From positions 1,178,001 through 1,242,000 of the forward strand of contig CAVWGP010000011.1 of the NCBI GenBank assembly GCA_963754645.1: a stretch of 64,000 nucleotides of DNA. Direction: 5' to 3'. Position numbers and translations under genes: made by a program. Positions 34,543-43,761 of this stretch are shown here, one piece after another. The stretch comes from CAVWGP01 sp963754645 (GTDB lineage: Bacteria; Pseudomonadota; Alphaproteobacteria; Bin65). A model generated the notes under the pieces. That model ran no database searches. It saw only the letters and a program-made list of their open reading frames with translations, and was not told the origin of the DNA. Every line of letters begins with the position of its first letter. Position 1 is the stretch's first letter.

Positions 34543-36219
34543 ATGGCGGCTGATGGCGACGCGAGGGGAATTGCCGGCAAAATGACGGACCTCGTCGCCC
34601 CGGCGGCTGAGTCCCGGCTGGCCGTGCCATCCTTCAATGCCGCAGCAGCGCTACGCTACGGAAAAATATCGATTCCTTATTTGGCGGCGTCTCTGCTGCT
34701 CGAATGGGGCAGCTGGGTGTTTGCGATCCGGGACTATAATATTTCGCCCTGGAATCCGCCGAGCGGCCTCGCCTTGGCGACGCTGCTCATCTTCGGCTTG
34801 CGCTTTGCGCCGCTGGTTCTCGTCGCCGCCATCGTCGGCGACATCGTCATCCGGGGCTCGCCGGTTCCTCTGCACGTCTCGCTGCTCGCGGGCCTTGCGC
34901 AGACCGTCGGCTATGCCGCGGCCGCATGGCTGATGGAACGCCGGCTCGGCTTCAAGACGACGCTCGCCTCGTTGCGCGACCTTACGATCATGCTCGGCGC
35001 GACGTTCCTCCCTTCGGCGGCGATCGCGCTGGTTTTCGTCGGCGTCTATGTCGGCTTCGGCATGTTGCCGGAAGCGGGATTCGCGGAAGCCGTCCTGCGC
35101 TACTGGGTTGGCGACGCGATCGGCATCCTGGTCACGGCGCCGCTGCTTCTGCGGCTGCGCGACATGCGCCAATTTCCGGTGCGGCCGGTCGAGATCGTCG
35201 TGCAATTCGTGGTCCTCGCCGCCTGTCTCTGGTTCATCGCCATGGGCAAAATGAGCGAACAGCTCAAATTTTTTCACATCCTGTTTTTGCCGGTTATTTG
35301 GCTCGCCGTGCGGCAGGGGCTGAGCGGGGCGGCCATCGCGTGTTTCGCGGTGCAAGTCGGCCTCATCCTCGATGCCGTGCAGGACAATCTCGAAGCCGCG
35401 GTCGTGATCGAGCTTCAGATGCTCCTGATGATTTTGGCGATCACCGCGATGTTCACCGGCGTTCTCGTCGATGAGCGCCGCGTGCGCGAGGAGGGGCGCG
35501 AGCGGATGCGCGAACAAATGCGCCATTTGGCGCGCCTCAGCCTCAGCGGCGAAATCGCGACCGGGCTCGCCCACGAGCTCAATCAGCCGTTGACGGCATT
35601 GTTGAACTATGTCCGCGTCGGGCGTGCCCAACTCGAACGCGGCGAGGCCGGGGCCGCGCTCGATCCGATCGTCAAGGCCGAGGCGCAAGGCTTGCGCGCC
35701 GCCGAAACCATTCTGCGCCTGCGCGGCTTTTTGCGCGGCGGCGCGCTGACGCTCTCCAGGTTCGAGATCGCGCCAGTTATCGAGGAAACCGTGCAAATGC
35801 TGAATTCGGCGGTGAAGCCGCGCGATATCGCGATAAGGGTCGATATCGAGCCGCCGATTGCCGCGGTCCTTGCCGACCGGGTGCACGTGATGCAAATCCT
35901 CGCCAATCTCATGAGCAATGCGTTCGATTCGATTGCGGCGGCCGGCGCGGTGCCGGGCATCGTCGAAATTGCGGCGCGCCGAAAAGGCCCCGTCGTGGAG
36001 GTCGCCGTCTACGACAACGGTCCCGGCGTTTCCGCCGAGGCGCGCGACCGAATTTTCGATTCATTCTTCACCACCAGGGCACATGGCATGGGGCTCGGTC
36101 TCGCCATTTCGCGCAGCTTGGTCGAAGCGCAGGGCGGCGTCATTCGATACGAGCCGGCGGCCCTTGCGGGCGCCGGCCGGCACCGCTTCGTGTTCACCCT
36201 TAAAGCGGCGGAGGCGTAG
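34543..36219 (+). CDS. MASE1-domain sensor histidine kinase
   Basis: An inner-membrane sensor of about 558 residues. An N-terminal MASE1 domain with eight or so hydrophobic segments (including LEWGSWVFAIR, NPPSGLALATLLIFGLRFAPLVL and YWVGDAIGILVTAPLLLRL) is followed by a kinase core with the H-box LSGEIATGLAHELNQPLTAL, an N-box ANLMSNAFDSIAAAG, DNGPG (G1) and HGMGLGLAISR (G2). MASE1 usually senses unknown small molecules. The ATG at 34543 has GGAG 8 bp upstream; later ATGs at 34582 and an earlier one at 34489 are possible. It is 2 bp upstream of a FixJ-type regulator. Confidence 0.9.
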   Translation: MAADGDARGIAGKMTDLVAPAAESRLAVPSFNAAAALRYGKISIPYLAASLLLEWGSWVFAIRDYNISPWNPPSGLALATLLIFGLRFAPLVLVAAIVGDIVIRGSPVPLHVSLLAGLAQTVGYAAAAWLMERRLGFKTTLASLRDLTIMLGATFLPSAAIALVFVGVYVGFGMLPEAGFAEAVLRYWVGDAIGILVTAPLLLRLRDMRQFPVRPVEIVVQFVVLAACLWFIAMGKMSEQLKFFHILFLPVIWLAVRQGLSGAAIACFAVQVGLILDAVQDNLEAAVVIELQMLLMILAITAMFTGVLVDERRVREEGRERMREQMRHLARLSLSGEIATGLAHELNQPLTALLNYVRVGRAQLERGEAGAALDPIVKAEAQGLRAAETILRLRGFLRGGALTLSRFEIAPVIEETVQMLNSAVKPRDIAIRVDIEPPIAAVLADRVHVMQILANLMSNAFDSIAAAGAVPGIVEIAARRKGPVVEVAVYDNGPGVSAEARDRIFDSFFTTRAHGMGLGLAISRSLVEAQGGVIRYEPAALAGAGRHRFVFTLKAAEA

Positions 36220-36221
36220 GC

Positions 36222-36845
36222 ATGTCGCGGGACGTCGTATACATCGTCGACGATGACGCGGCGGTACGCGACAGCATCGCGGCGTTGCTGTCGCTGCACG
36301 GCTATGCGGCGCGGCAATTCGAGAACGCGCGGGATTATCTCGCCGGAATCGAACTTCTGCCGCGCGGCTGCGTCCTGCTCGATATTCGAATGCCGGGCAT
36401 GTCCGGCCTGGAATTGCAGGACGAGCTCAATCGCCGCGGGCGGACCGAGCCCATCGTGTTCATCACCGGCCACGGCGACATCGAGCTTGCCGTCCGCGCG
36501 ATGAAGGCGGGCGCGCGCGAATTTCTGCAAAAGCCGTTCGATGAGGCGGCCTTGCTATCGGCGATCGCTGAGGCGCAAGCAACCAATCGCAGAGCGCGCG
36601 AGCCGGCACGCGACCCGGCGGAGCCAGACGCGCTCGCCGCGCTGACATGGCGCGAACGGCAAATTTTGTCCCATGTCCTGCAGGGCCTCACCAGCAAGGA
36701 GATCGGCCAAGCGCTCGGCATCAGCGTGCGGACTGTCGACATCCACCGCGGCAATATCATGAACAAGACCAGGACCCGCAATGTCGTCGAGCTCGTTCTT
36801 CTCGCGATATCCGGCGGATTTGTGGCAGAAACCCGAACCAAGTAG
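36222..36845 (+). CDS. FixJ/NarL-type LuxR-HTH response regulator
   Basis: A 207-residue regulator. The receiver domain has the acidic cluster D10-D12, the phosphoacceptor D54 in LLDIRMPG, T82 in ITGHGD and K104 in QKPF. A linker leads to a LuxR HTH with LTWRERQILSHVLQGLTSKEIGQALGISVRTVDIHR, the FixJ/TodT-type subclass. It is the partner of the MASE1 kinase 2 bp upstream and should activate transcription when phosphorylated. Targets are not evident; the neighbouring TRAP/Nudix operon is a candidate. Confidence 0.95.
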   Translation: MSRDVVYIVDDDAAVRDSIAALLSLHGYAARQFENARDYLAGIELLPRGCVLLDIRMPGMSGLELQDELNRRGRTEPIVFITGHGDIELAVRAMKAGAREFLQKPFDEAALLSAIAEAQATNRRAREPARDPAEPDALAALTWRERQILSHVLQGLTSKEIGQALGISVRTVDIHRGNIMNKTRTRNVVELVLLAISGGFVAETRTK

Positions 36846-36857
36846 GGGCGGTGCGCG

Positions 36858-37700
36858 TTAAGTAGGCCACCCCGCCAGCGCGCGAACCGCGGCCGCGCTT
36901 TGGCCGCTTTCGCGCATGGCGCGCAGCGTCATGGCGCGGTCGCGCTTGGCAAAGCGCCGGCCGGCAGCGTCGGTGAGCAGGCGGTGATGGTGAAAGTCCG
37001 GCACGGCGAAACCGAGCAGCGCCTGAAGCGTCCGATGGACGTGCGTCGCTTCCAGCAAATCCGCGCCGCGGGTAACGAGGGTGACGCCCTGAATGTGATC
37101 GTCGACGGTAACGGCTAGGTGATAGCTCGCTGGCGTGTCCCGCCGCTCCAGCACGACATCGCCGAGCAGCTCGGACTGGACGCGCCGGCGTCCGCGCTCG
37201 CGGTCGTGGAATTCGAGCGGTCCGCATAGCGCCGCGGCCCGGGCACTGTCGAGGCGGAGCGCATGAGCGTCGCCGCGCGCCACCCGCTCGCGGCGCTCGC
37301 GGGGGTCGAGGCGCCGGCAGATGCCGGGATAGGGCGGGCCATCCGCGCCATGCGGCGCGGCGCCGGCGGCGGCGATCTCGGCCGCGATTTCGCTCCGGGT
37401 GCAGAAACACGGATAGAGCACGCCCATGGCATCGAGCCTCGCAAGCGCCGCGCGATAGTCTTCGAAGTGCTCCGATTGCCGGCGCACCGGTTCTTCCCAC
37501 GTCAGGCCGAGCCAAGCGAGATCCTCGAGTATTGCCGCCGCGTATTCTGGCCGGCAGCGCTCGATGTCGATGTCTTCGATGCGCAACAGAAAGCGCCCGC
37601 CCGCCGCGCGGGCGCATTGCGCGGCAAACAGCGCCGAATAGGCGCTGCCGAGATGGATGTGGCCGGTGGGGCTCGGCGCAAATCGCGTGACGATGGACAT
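36858..37700 (-). CDS. gluQ: Glutamyl-Q tRNA(Asp) synthetase
   Basis: A 280-residue GluRS-like enzyme without an anticodon-binding domain. It charges glutamate onto queuosine in tRNA(Asp). The class I signature PSPTGHIHLGSA is at the N-terminus; a CFC zinc-site motif (PCFCTRSE) and a C-terminal KRDRAMTL stretch replace the usual KMSKS loop. The length fits the GluQ-RS family. The ATG at 37698-37700 is preceded by a TTGGATCC stretch. It stands convergent to the response regulator, 12 bp apart, and divergent from the esterase gene. Confidence 0.92.
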   Translation of the reverse strand: MSIVTRFAPSPTGHIHLGSAYSALFAAQCARAAGGRFLLRIEDIDIERCRPEYAAAILEDLAWLGLTWEEPVRRQSEHFEDYRAALARLDAMGVLYPCFCTRSEIAAEIAAAGAAPHGADGPPYPGICRRLDPRERRERVARGDAHALRLDSARAAALCGPLEFHDRERGRRRVQSELLGDVVLERRDTPASYHLAVTVDDHIQGVTLVTRGADLLEATHVHRTLQALLGFAVPDFHHHRLLTDAAGRRFAKRDRAMTLRAMRESGQSAAAVRALAGWPT

Positions 37701-37823
37701 GGATCCAATCCGAGCCGCGTGTTTAACCCGGCCGCCCGCGCCGCGTCGACCCGATTGTTGTGCGGCGTTGACGCGCGCATTCGAAGGTCGCGCCACGAAG
37801 CGCGCTATGCTCATATACGGTCG

Positions 37824-38762
37824 ATGACGCTCGATCCCGAAATCGCCTGGGTGCTCGACCGCGTGGCCAAGTCCGGTCAGCCGCCGCTCGAAACCCTGTC
37901 GCCGGCTGAAGCGCGGCGGCTCTACGCGCGCAACGCCGCCGTGCTCGATTTGCCGCCGGCACCCATGGCGTCGATCGAGATGCGCGCCGTGCCTGGGCCA
38001 GCCGGGCCGATCTCGATCCGGCTCTACAGTCCCCCGGCGACCGGCGTGCCCGAGCCGCTGCTGGTCTTTTTCCACGGCGGCGGCTGGGTTATCGGCAGCA
38101 TCGAAACGCACGATCGCACATGCCGGGCCTTGGCGGCGCAGGCGGCGTGCCGCGTCGCTTCGGTGGAGTATCGCTTGGCACCCGAGCATCCGTTCCCGGC
38201 CGCGGTCGATGACGCCTTCGCGGCATGGCGCGCCATCGCCGGCGACGCGGCGGCCTGGGGCGCCGATGAGCGCCGCATCGCCATCGGCGGCGATAGCGCC
38301 GGCGGCAGCCTTACCGCCGCCGTGTGCCACCTGGCAAAACGCGCCGGCGCGCCGGCGCCGCGCCTGCAGGTGCTCATCTATCCCTCGACCGACATGAGCC
38401 GCGATTACCCGTCGCACGGCCGCTTCGGCGAAGGCTATCTGTTGACGCGCGATTTGCGCGATTGGTTCGGCCGGCACTATCTCGGCAGCAAATCCGAGCG
38501 CGCCGATCCGCGCGCATCGCCGCTGCGCTTCGGCGAATTTCGCGGCTTGCCGCCGGCGCACATCCAGACTGCCGGGTACGATCCGATTCAAGACGAAGGT
38601 ATTGCTTACGCCGAAGCGCTCGCCGCGGCCGGCGTCGCCGTCGAGCACAGGCACTATCCGGGCCTTGTCCACGGCTATCTGCAGCTCGCCGGTTACGCCA
38701 AAGCCGCCCGCACCGCGCTCGGCGACGCGGCTTCGGCGCTGCGCGCGGCGTTCGGCGGCTGA
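37824..38762 (+). CDS. Alpha/beta hydrolase (HSL-family esterase)
   Basis: A 312-residue esterase of the hormone-sensitive-lipase family. The oxyanion HGGGWVIGS motif is at about residues 81-89, the nucleophile elbow GDSAGG at about 155-160, the catalytic aspartate in AGYDPIQDEG and the histidine in LVHGYLQ. No signal peptide is present, so it is cytoplasmic. It is 123 bp from gluQ, divergent. Its substrate is likely a short-chain ester, not specified. Confidence 0.92.
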   Translation: MTLDPEIAWVLDRVAKSGQPPLETLSPAEARRLYARNAAVLDLPPAPMASIEMRAVPGPAGPISIRLYSPPATGVPEPLLVFFHGGGWVIGSIETHDRTCRALAAQAACRVASVEYRLAPEHPFPAAVDDAFAAWRAIAGDAAAWGADERRIAIGGDSAGGSLTAAVCHLAKRAGAPAPRLQVLIYPSTDMSRDYPSHGRFGEGYLLTRDLRDWFGRHYLGSKSERADPRASPLRFGEFRGLPPAHIQTAGYDPIQDEGIAYAEALAAAGVAVEHRHYPGLVHGYLQLAGYAKAARTALGDAASALRAAFGG

Positions 38763-38768
38763 TGCCTG

Positions 38769-39206
38769 CTAGCGGGCACCCTCGCGCTTCGTCACCGCTT
38801 CAATCAGGGCTTTCGGCAGGGGCGAGCTCTTGTGCGCCTTCATGTCGGTGTTGACCCAGATGATCTCGCCCGTGCTCCGGACCCTGTCGCCGCCCTTGGG
38901 AAAAATCGCCAGCGCGAAGGCGATGCTGCTGCCGCCGAGCCGCGTCGTGCGCACGGAAATCTCGATTTCGTCGTCGAAGCGGATCGGCGCCTTGTATTCG
39001 ACCGTGCCCTTGACGATGTGAAAGTCGGTACCGGTCGCGGGATCGCCGCCGAGCTGGTAGTCGTAGGGCAGGGCGCGGAGATATTCGTTGATCGCCGTAT
39101 CGAACCAGCCGAGATAATGTCCGTTGAACGCCACGCCCTGCGCGTCGATTTCGCGGTAGGGCACGCGGTACGGCCAGAAGAACCAGAATTTCGCGCGCTC
39201 GCTCAT
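38769..39206 (-). CDS. Hotdog-fold acyl-CoA thioesterase (YbgC/4HBT type)
   Basis: A 145-residue single-hotdog protein. The catalytic region YREIDAQGVAFNGHYLGWFD matches the 4HBT/YbgC family, with the conserved aspartate and the NGHYL segment. The strand VKGTVEYKAPIRFDDEIEIS completes the active site. It is cytoplasmic and likely hydrolyses an acyl-CoA. The ATG at 39204-39206 is 7 bp after the upstream SDR stop; an ATG 30 bases earlier is unlikely. It belongs to a minus-strand run with an SDR, an FAD enzyme and a hydrolase. Confidence 0.88.
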   Translation of the reverse strand: MSERAKFWFFWPYRVPYREIDAQGVAFNGHYLGWFDTAINEYLRALPYDYQLGGDPATGTDFHIVKGTVEYKAPIRFDDEIEISVRTTRLGGSSIAFALAIFPKGGDRVRSTGEIIWVNTDMKAHKSSPLPKALIEAVTKREGAR

Positions 39207-39213
39207 GGCCGGT

Positions 39214-39978
39214 TCAACGGTGGGTGAGGCCGCCATCGACAGTCAGGCATTGCCCTGTAATCCATTTCGCGGAATCGGAGCACAGGAACAGCGCGGCGCC
39301 GGCGATATCGTCGGGCTCGGCGGCGCGATGCAGGCTCTGGCCGGTGATCATCGCCGCCTTTTGCTCCGGCGTCACGGTCTTGCGCTCGATCTCGGTGAAG
39401 GTCGCGCCCGGCATGATGGCGTTGACGTTGATGCCGTAGCCGCCCAGCTCATGCGCCATCGAATGGGTGATGCCGATCATCGCCGATTTCGAGGCGACGT
39501 AATGCAAATAATTGGGCCGGCCCATAGCCACCGCCGCCGACGAAAAATGCACGATGCGGCCCCACTTCGCCTTCATCATCGCCGGCAGCACGGCGCGTGT
39601 CGCCAGGAACGAGCCGGTGACGTTGACTTTCATCACCTGCTCCCATTCCTCGAGCGGAATCTGCCAGAACGGCCGCATTTCCAGCGCCGAGAACAGCGCC
39701 GCGCTGTTGATCAGGCAGTCGATGCGGCCGTAGCGCTCGGTCACCGTCTTAGCCATGCGTTCCACCGAGGCAGGATCGGCAACGTCGGTTTCGACGAAGA
39801 GCGAGCGATTGTCGCCGATCTCCTTGGCGACGGCGCGGCCCTTCTCGGCGTTGCGCTCGGCGATCACCGGCACCGCGCCGGCCTCGGCAAAGCGGTGCGC
39901 CATGCGCCGTCCGATGCCCTGGCCGGCGCCAGTGACGATCACGATGCGGTCCTTGAGGCTATCGCCAAAGTCGGTCAT
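39214..39978 (-). CDS. SDR family oxidoreductase
   Basis: A 254-residue short-chain dehydrogenase. TGAGQGIG (16-23) binds the cofactor; the INSAALF segment, SSAAVA with the catalytic serine and YVASKSA with Tyr/Lys are all present. The C-terminus WITGQCLTVDGGLTHR is canonical. The beta-2 end (IAERN) with a glutamate suggests NAD. It sits 7 bp before the thioesterase gene and 41 bp after the FAD oxidoreductase. The pathway is unknown but acyl-CoA related context is possible. Confidence 0.92.
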   Translation of the reverse strand: MTDFGDSLKDRIVIVTGAGQGIGRRMAHRFAEAGAVPVIAERNAEKGRAVAKEIGDNRSLFVETDVADPASVERMAKTVTERYGRIDCLINSAALFSALEMRPFWQIPLEEWEQVMKVNVTGSFLATRAVLPAMMKAKWGRIVHFSSAAVAMGRPNYLHYVASKSAMIGITHSMAHELGGYGINVNAIMPGATFTEIERKTVTPEQKAAMITGQSLHRAAEPDDIAGAALFLCSDSAKWITGQCLTVDGGLTHR

Positions 39979-40019
39979 GTCGATTTTTGCTCCCCTCGAT
40001 TATCAAACTTCGAAATACA

Positions 40020-41642
40020 TCACGCGGCCTTCACCGCTTCCAGCGCCCGCCGCGCGTCGACCGGCGTCCACCAGGTTTTAAGGCCGAGATCGCGGGCGAC
40101 GATGCCGGCAGCGATATAGCCGGCGCCGCCCGAGATCGCGCCGCCCGGATGCGCCGCCGAGCCCGCGACGTAGAGCCGCTCGATCGGCGTGCGGTAGCCC
40201 CAATGCTTGTCCATCACCTGATCGGCGCTGAGCGTGCCCATGAAAATATCGCCGCCGCGCATATTGATGAGTTCCTGCGTGTAGTGCCGCGCCGTGTAGG
40301 TCGAAGTCTTGAGAATATTGCCGCGCGTCATATTGGGCGCGTAGCGCGCGAAGCGCTCGACGATGCGCTCGGTAAATTCGCGCTCGAATTCTTCCTCGCT
40401 CTTGCCGCCGATATCGGGCTTCAACGGCATCACGTGCCAGGCATAGGTCGTGTGCTGGCCGCGCGGCGCCTGGGCCGGATCGTTGGCCGAAAGCGCGCCC
40501 GAGCCGAATTGCACGATGCGCGGCACGCGCCCGTTGCGCACGTCATCGTGCGCCGACAGCAGATCGGCGATCGATTCGGCGCCGACATTCCATTTCAGCG
40601 CGGCATTGAGATTGGGATCGAAGGCCGCGGCCTTGAACTTCGGCGATTCCTTAAGCGCGAAATGCACGCCGAACAGCGTCCAAGCGGTGTATTTGAACGC
40701 GTCGAGCTTATTGCGGTACGCCTCGGGCATCTGCGCGCGCCCGATCATGCTTTCGAAGGTCTGATGCACATCGACCGTGCTGGCGACGAACTTGCCGGCG
40801 CGAATCGTTTCGCCGCCGCCGAGCTCGATGCCCGTCGCCTTGCCGCCCTCGACGATTATGCGCTCGACATGGGCGTGGTTGAGAAAATTGCCGCCGGACT
40901 CGATGAAGCGCTCCATCAGGCCGCGCGCCAGATTGAAGCTGCCGCCCTTGCAAAGCTGATAGCCGGTTTCGAGATCGAAGGCGCGGATCACCGAACCGGT
41001 CGGGCTGGTCTTGTTGAGCGCGTCGACCAGCCAAGTGCCGAACAGCGAGACCTTGAACAGGAACAGCAGCTTGATCCATTCGTGTTCGAACAGCTCGTTG
41101 ACCAGCGCGAACGGCTCGCGCTTCGTCACGGCGAGAAAATCGCGCCCGAGCGGCGTGCGCGCCAGCAGCGCCTCGCGCTCCGCCGCCGGCAGCGGCTCGG
41201 AGAAACGCTCGGCGAGCAGGATGTCGCGCGTGATCGCCTCGCCGCGCCGGTTCCAGTCGCGAAACGTCGCGGCGTCCTTTTTGGAAAAATGCGCCACGCT
41301 CTTGAGCGTGGTTTCGAGATCGCGGCTGAAGACGAGCGCGGTGCCGTCCGGGTGCGGCTGGCCGAATTCGTAATGCGGCGTGACATAAGCGACTTTTTCG
41401 CCGAGCCGCAGATCCCGGAACCACGGCGTGTGCGTGATGTGAAAATGATTGATCGAATGGCTGTTGTGGTAGAAGCCGGGCAGCGTCGCCTCGACGGTGT
41501 TAAGACCGCCGCCATACATCAGGCGCCGCTCGACAAGAAGGATTCTAAGCCCCGCCTTCGCCAGATAGGTGCCGAGGATCAGGCCGTGATGGCCGGCGCC
41601 GATGACGATGCCGTCGTAGTGGCGTGTCGGGGTCGCGGTCAC
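40020..41642 (-). CDS. Phytoene desaturase-type FAD-dependent oxidoreductase
   Basis: A 540-residue flavoprotein. The dinucleotide-binding motif GAGHHGLILGTYLAKAG sits at residues 16-32, followed by the ERRLMYGGGLNT redox helix, and the C-terminal FAD-clasp is GSAAHPGGAISGGAGYIAAG. The overall layout is that of the carotenoid-desaturase/retinol-saturase (CrtI-like) branch. No carotenoid genes are nearby, so it probably acts on another long-chain or isoprenoid substrate. It lies 3 bp downstream of an alpha/beta hydrolase on the minus strand, so the two are likely cotranscribed. Confidence 0.9.
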   Translation of the reverse strand: MTATPTRHYDGIVIGAGHHGLILGTYLAKAGLRILLVERRLMYGGGLNTVEATLPGFYHNSHSINHFHITHTPWFRDLRLGEKVAYVTPHYEFGQPHPDGTALVFSRDLETTLKSVAHFSKKDAATFRDWNRRGEAITRDILLAERFSEPLPAAEREALLARTPLGRDFLAVTKREPFALVNELFEHEWIKLLFLFKVSLFGTWLVDALNKTSPTGSVIRAFDLETGYQLCKGGSFNLARGLMERFIESGGNFLNHAHVERIIVEGGKATGIELGGGETIRAGKFVASTVDVHQTFESMIGRAQMPEAYRNKLDAFKYTAWTLFGVHFALKESPKFKAAAFDPNLNAALKWNVGAESIADLLSAHDDVRNGRVPRIVQFGSGALSANDPAQAPRGQHTTYAWHVMPLKPDIGGKSEEEFEREFTERIVERFARYAPNMTRGNILKTSTYTARHYTQELINMRGGDIFMGTLSADQVMDKHWGYRTPIERLYVAGSAAHPGGAISGGAGYIAAGIVARDLGLKTWWTPVDARRALEAVKAA

Positions 41643-41645
41643 GGC

Positions 41646-42830
41646 TCAGGCTTCCAGCAGTTTGCGCTCGCGCAGCCAGCCCATCACGCTCTCGACCGCT
41701 TCGTTGAGCAGCTCGGGCTGGCCGAGATAGTAATGCGTGGCGCCCTTGATGACCTTCATTGTTTTATCCTTGGCGGCGGCGGCGTTGAAGATCATGCCGG
41801 TGTGCGGCTGCGGCACGGCGTCGTCGGCGCTGTTCTCGATCGCGAGAAAGGGCACTTTGATGTGCGCCGCGCTCTTGACGCCGTGGGCGCGCGTGTCGTC
41901 GATCGACCATTGCGAGAGCCAGGCGCGCATGGTCGAGAAACGGCCGAGCCCGACCGGGCCGGTGTTCACCGTCTCGGGATTGCCGAGATAGCACCAGCGA
42001 GGCTTGCGGTCGTTGGGATCGAGCGCGGGATCGAGATAGCGCGGCTCGGCCAGGGTGCGGTGAACGATCATGGCGCGCTCGACCTCGCCGCCGCCGCGCT
42101 TCTTCAGCATGTCGAGCGTCTCGCGCGCCCGCGTCGTGATGCGCCGGATGCGCGCGAGCTGCGCGCCGCGATAGATGCGGATGAACTCGGCGGAATAGGG
42201 CGGCTGGTTCGGATTGCGCTGGTCGTAAATGTCGAGGTCGGCGATGCGGTCGTCGGGTTCGTGTTCGTTCTTGACCGAGGGGTCGATCGAATCGACCAGC
42301 ATCTGCGCGCGCGAAACATGCGCCGCCTGGAACACCATGGCGTCCGCCGGAATCAGGCCGGCCGCCTTGATGTCGATGGGGTCGCCCGCCGGCGTCTCGG
42401 TCACGGTCGGGTTTTCGGCCTGGGACTGGTAGAACAGCGCCAGCGAGCCGCCGCCGCTCCAGCCGCCGAGGATGATTTTTTCGTAGCCCCAAACCTCCTT
42501 GGCGTGGCGGATATAAGCGCCGAGATCGCAAATCACCTTTTCGAAGATCAACGGCGTGTCGTTCTTCATGTAGCGGCTGGCGGCGCACAGCACATGCACG
42601 CCGCGCGCCGCGATCGCCCGCGGCATCGGCAGGAGTTGCAAGGTCGTGGCCGGATGCATGAAAACGAGCAGCGTCTTCGACGGCCGGCCCTTCGGTGTGA
42701 AGCGCAGGCCCTCGAGGTTGATCATGCCCTGGCTGCCGGAGAAGCCGTAAGTCTCGGTGAAGGTCGATTTCTCGGCGAATTGAATATGCACCCAGTCGGG
42801 GGCGACTTCGTATTTCCGAGTTTCAGGCAT
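41646..42830 (-). CDS. Alpha/beta hydrolase
   Basis: A 394-residue alpha/beta hydrolase-type protein. The nucleophile elbow is GGWSGGGS (about 122-129), preceded by a cap and a MHPATTLQLLP oxyanion region. The catalytic aspartate is in AIENSADD and the histidine in KGATHYYLGQ. It has no signal peptide. It shares a minus-strand group with the FAD oxidoreductase (3 bp gap), SDR and thioesterase, so an ester or thioester intermediate is likely. Substrate unknown. Confidence 0.88.
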   Translation of the reverse strand: MPETRKYEVAPDWVHIQFAEKSTFTETYGFSGSQGMINLEGLRFTPKGRPSKTLLVFMHPATTLQLLPMPRAIAARGVHVLCAASRYMKNDTPLIFEKVICDLGAYIRHAKEVWGYEKIILGGWSGGGSLALFYQSQAENPTVTETPAGDPIDIKAAGLIPADAMVFQAAHVSRAQMLVDSIDPSVKNEHEPDDRIADLDIYDQRNPNQPPYSAEFIRIYRGAQLARIRRITTRARETLDMLKKRGGGEVERAMIVHRTLAEPRYLDPALDPNDRKPRWCYLGNPETVNTGPVGLGRFSTMRAWLSQWSIDDTRAHGVKSAAHIKVPFLAIENSADDAVPQPHTGMIFNAAAAKDKTMKVIKGATHYYLGQPELLNEAVESVMGWLRERKLLEA

Positions 42831-42972
42831 TTCGGCTCTCCCGGATTTGTCTATTTTCTACGCCGCCATATCAGCCGGCGCGGTGCCATCGTGTAAAGTC
42901 GCGGCGGCGCATAGCCGCCTTGAACGGCCGCCCCCACAATGTTCCACGAAGCGCACAAACATGCGAGGCACC

Positions 42973-43756
42973 ATGTACAAAGCTTTCGATCTCGCCGGCA
43001 AGGTCGCCGTGGTCACGGGCGGAAATGGCGGCATCGGTCTCGGCATGGCCGAAGCGCTCGCGATGGCGGGCGCGGCGCTCTGTATCTGGGGCACGAGCGA
43101 GGCGAAGAACGACGCGGCCCGCGCCCGGCTTGCAGCCCATGGCGGCAAGGTGGAAACGCTGCTTTGCGACGTGGCCGAGCGCGCGGCGGTCGAGGCGGCG
43201 ATGGCCGAAACCGTGCGCCGCCTGGGCCGCGTCGATGCGTGCTTTGCCAATGCCGGGGTGCGGCGGCGCGAGAACAAGAGCGTGCTGGCGCTGAGCGAGG
43301 CCGAATGGCGCAAGACGCTGGCGGTCAATCTCGATGGCGCGTTCTGGACTTTGCGCGCCGCCGCCAAGCACATGGTCGAGCGCGCCGAGAACGGCGATAA
43401 AGGCGGCCGGCTCGTCGCCACGTCGAGCTTGGCCTCGCTCTCGGGTGCTGCGCGGCACGAGGATTACGCGGCGACCAAGGGCGGCATCGTCGCCGTGGTC
43501 CGCGCCATGGCGGTCGAACTGGCGCGCCACGGCATCACGGCCAATTCGATCTTGCCCGGCTGGATCGAAACCGAAATGGCGGCGGACGAATTCGCCAATC
43601 CCAAATTCCGCGACAACGTCTTGCCGCGCATCCCGCTCGCGGCGCTGGGGCAAGCCGGCGGATTTCGGCGGCATCGCGGTTTATCTCGCCAGCGAGGCCA
43701 GCGCCTATCACACCGGCGACAGCATCCTGATCGACGGCGGGTTCTGGGTCTATTGA
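42973..43756 (+). pseudogene. SDR family oxidoreductase, frameshifted
   Basis: Correcting one base gives 260 residues with VVTGGNGGIG at residues 14-23, a catalytic serine in ATSSLAS and YAATKGG. The frame breaks at 43641-43642, where an extra G in CTCGCGGCGCTGG disrupts the expected LARWGKPADFGG. The normal C-terminus (YHTGDSILIDGGFWVY) follows in the shifted frame. All core residues are intact, so a sequencing insertion is as likely as a mutation. The ATG at 42973 has GAGG five bp upstream; 42961 is also possible. Confidence 0.8.
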
Positions 43757-43761
43757 GCGCG

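Noticed and set aside
39987..42896. 969-codon open frame on the plus strand
   Set aside because: It runs antisense to the FAD oxidoreductase and alpha/beta hydrolase, both with clear active-site motifs. Composition is Arg/Ala/Leu-heavy and no family is visible.
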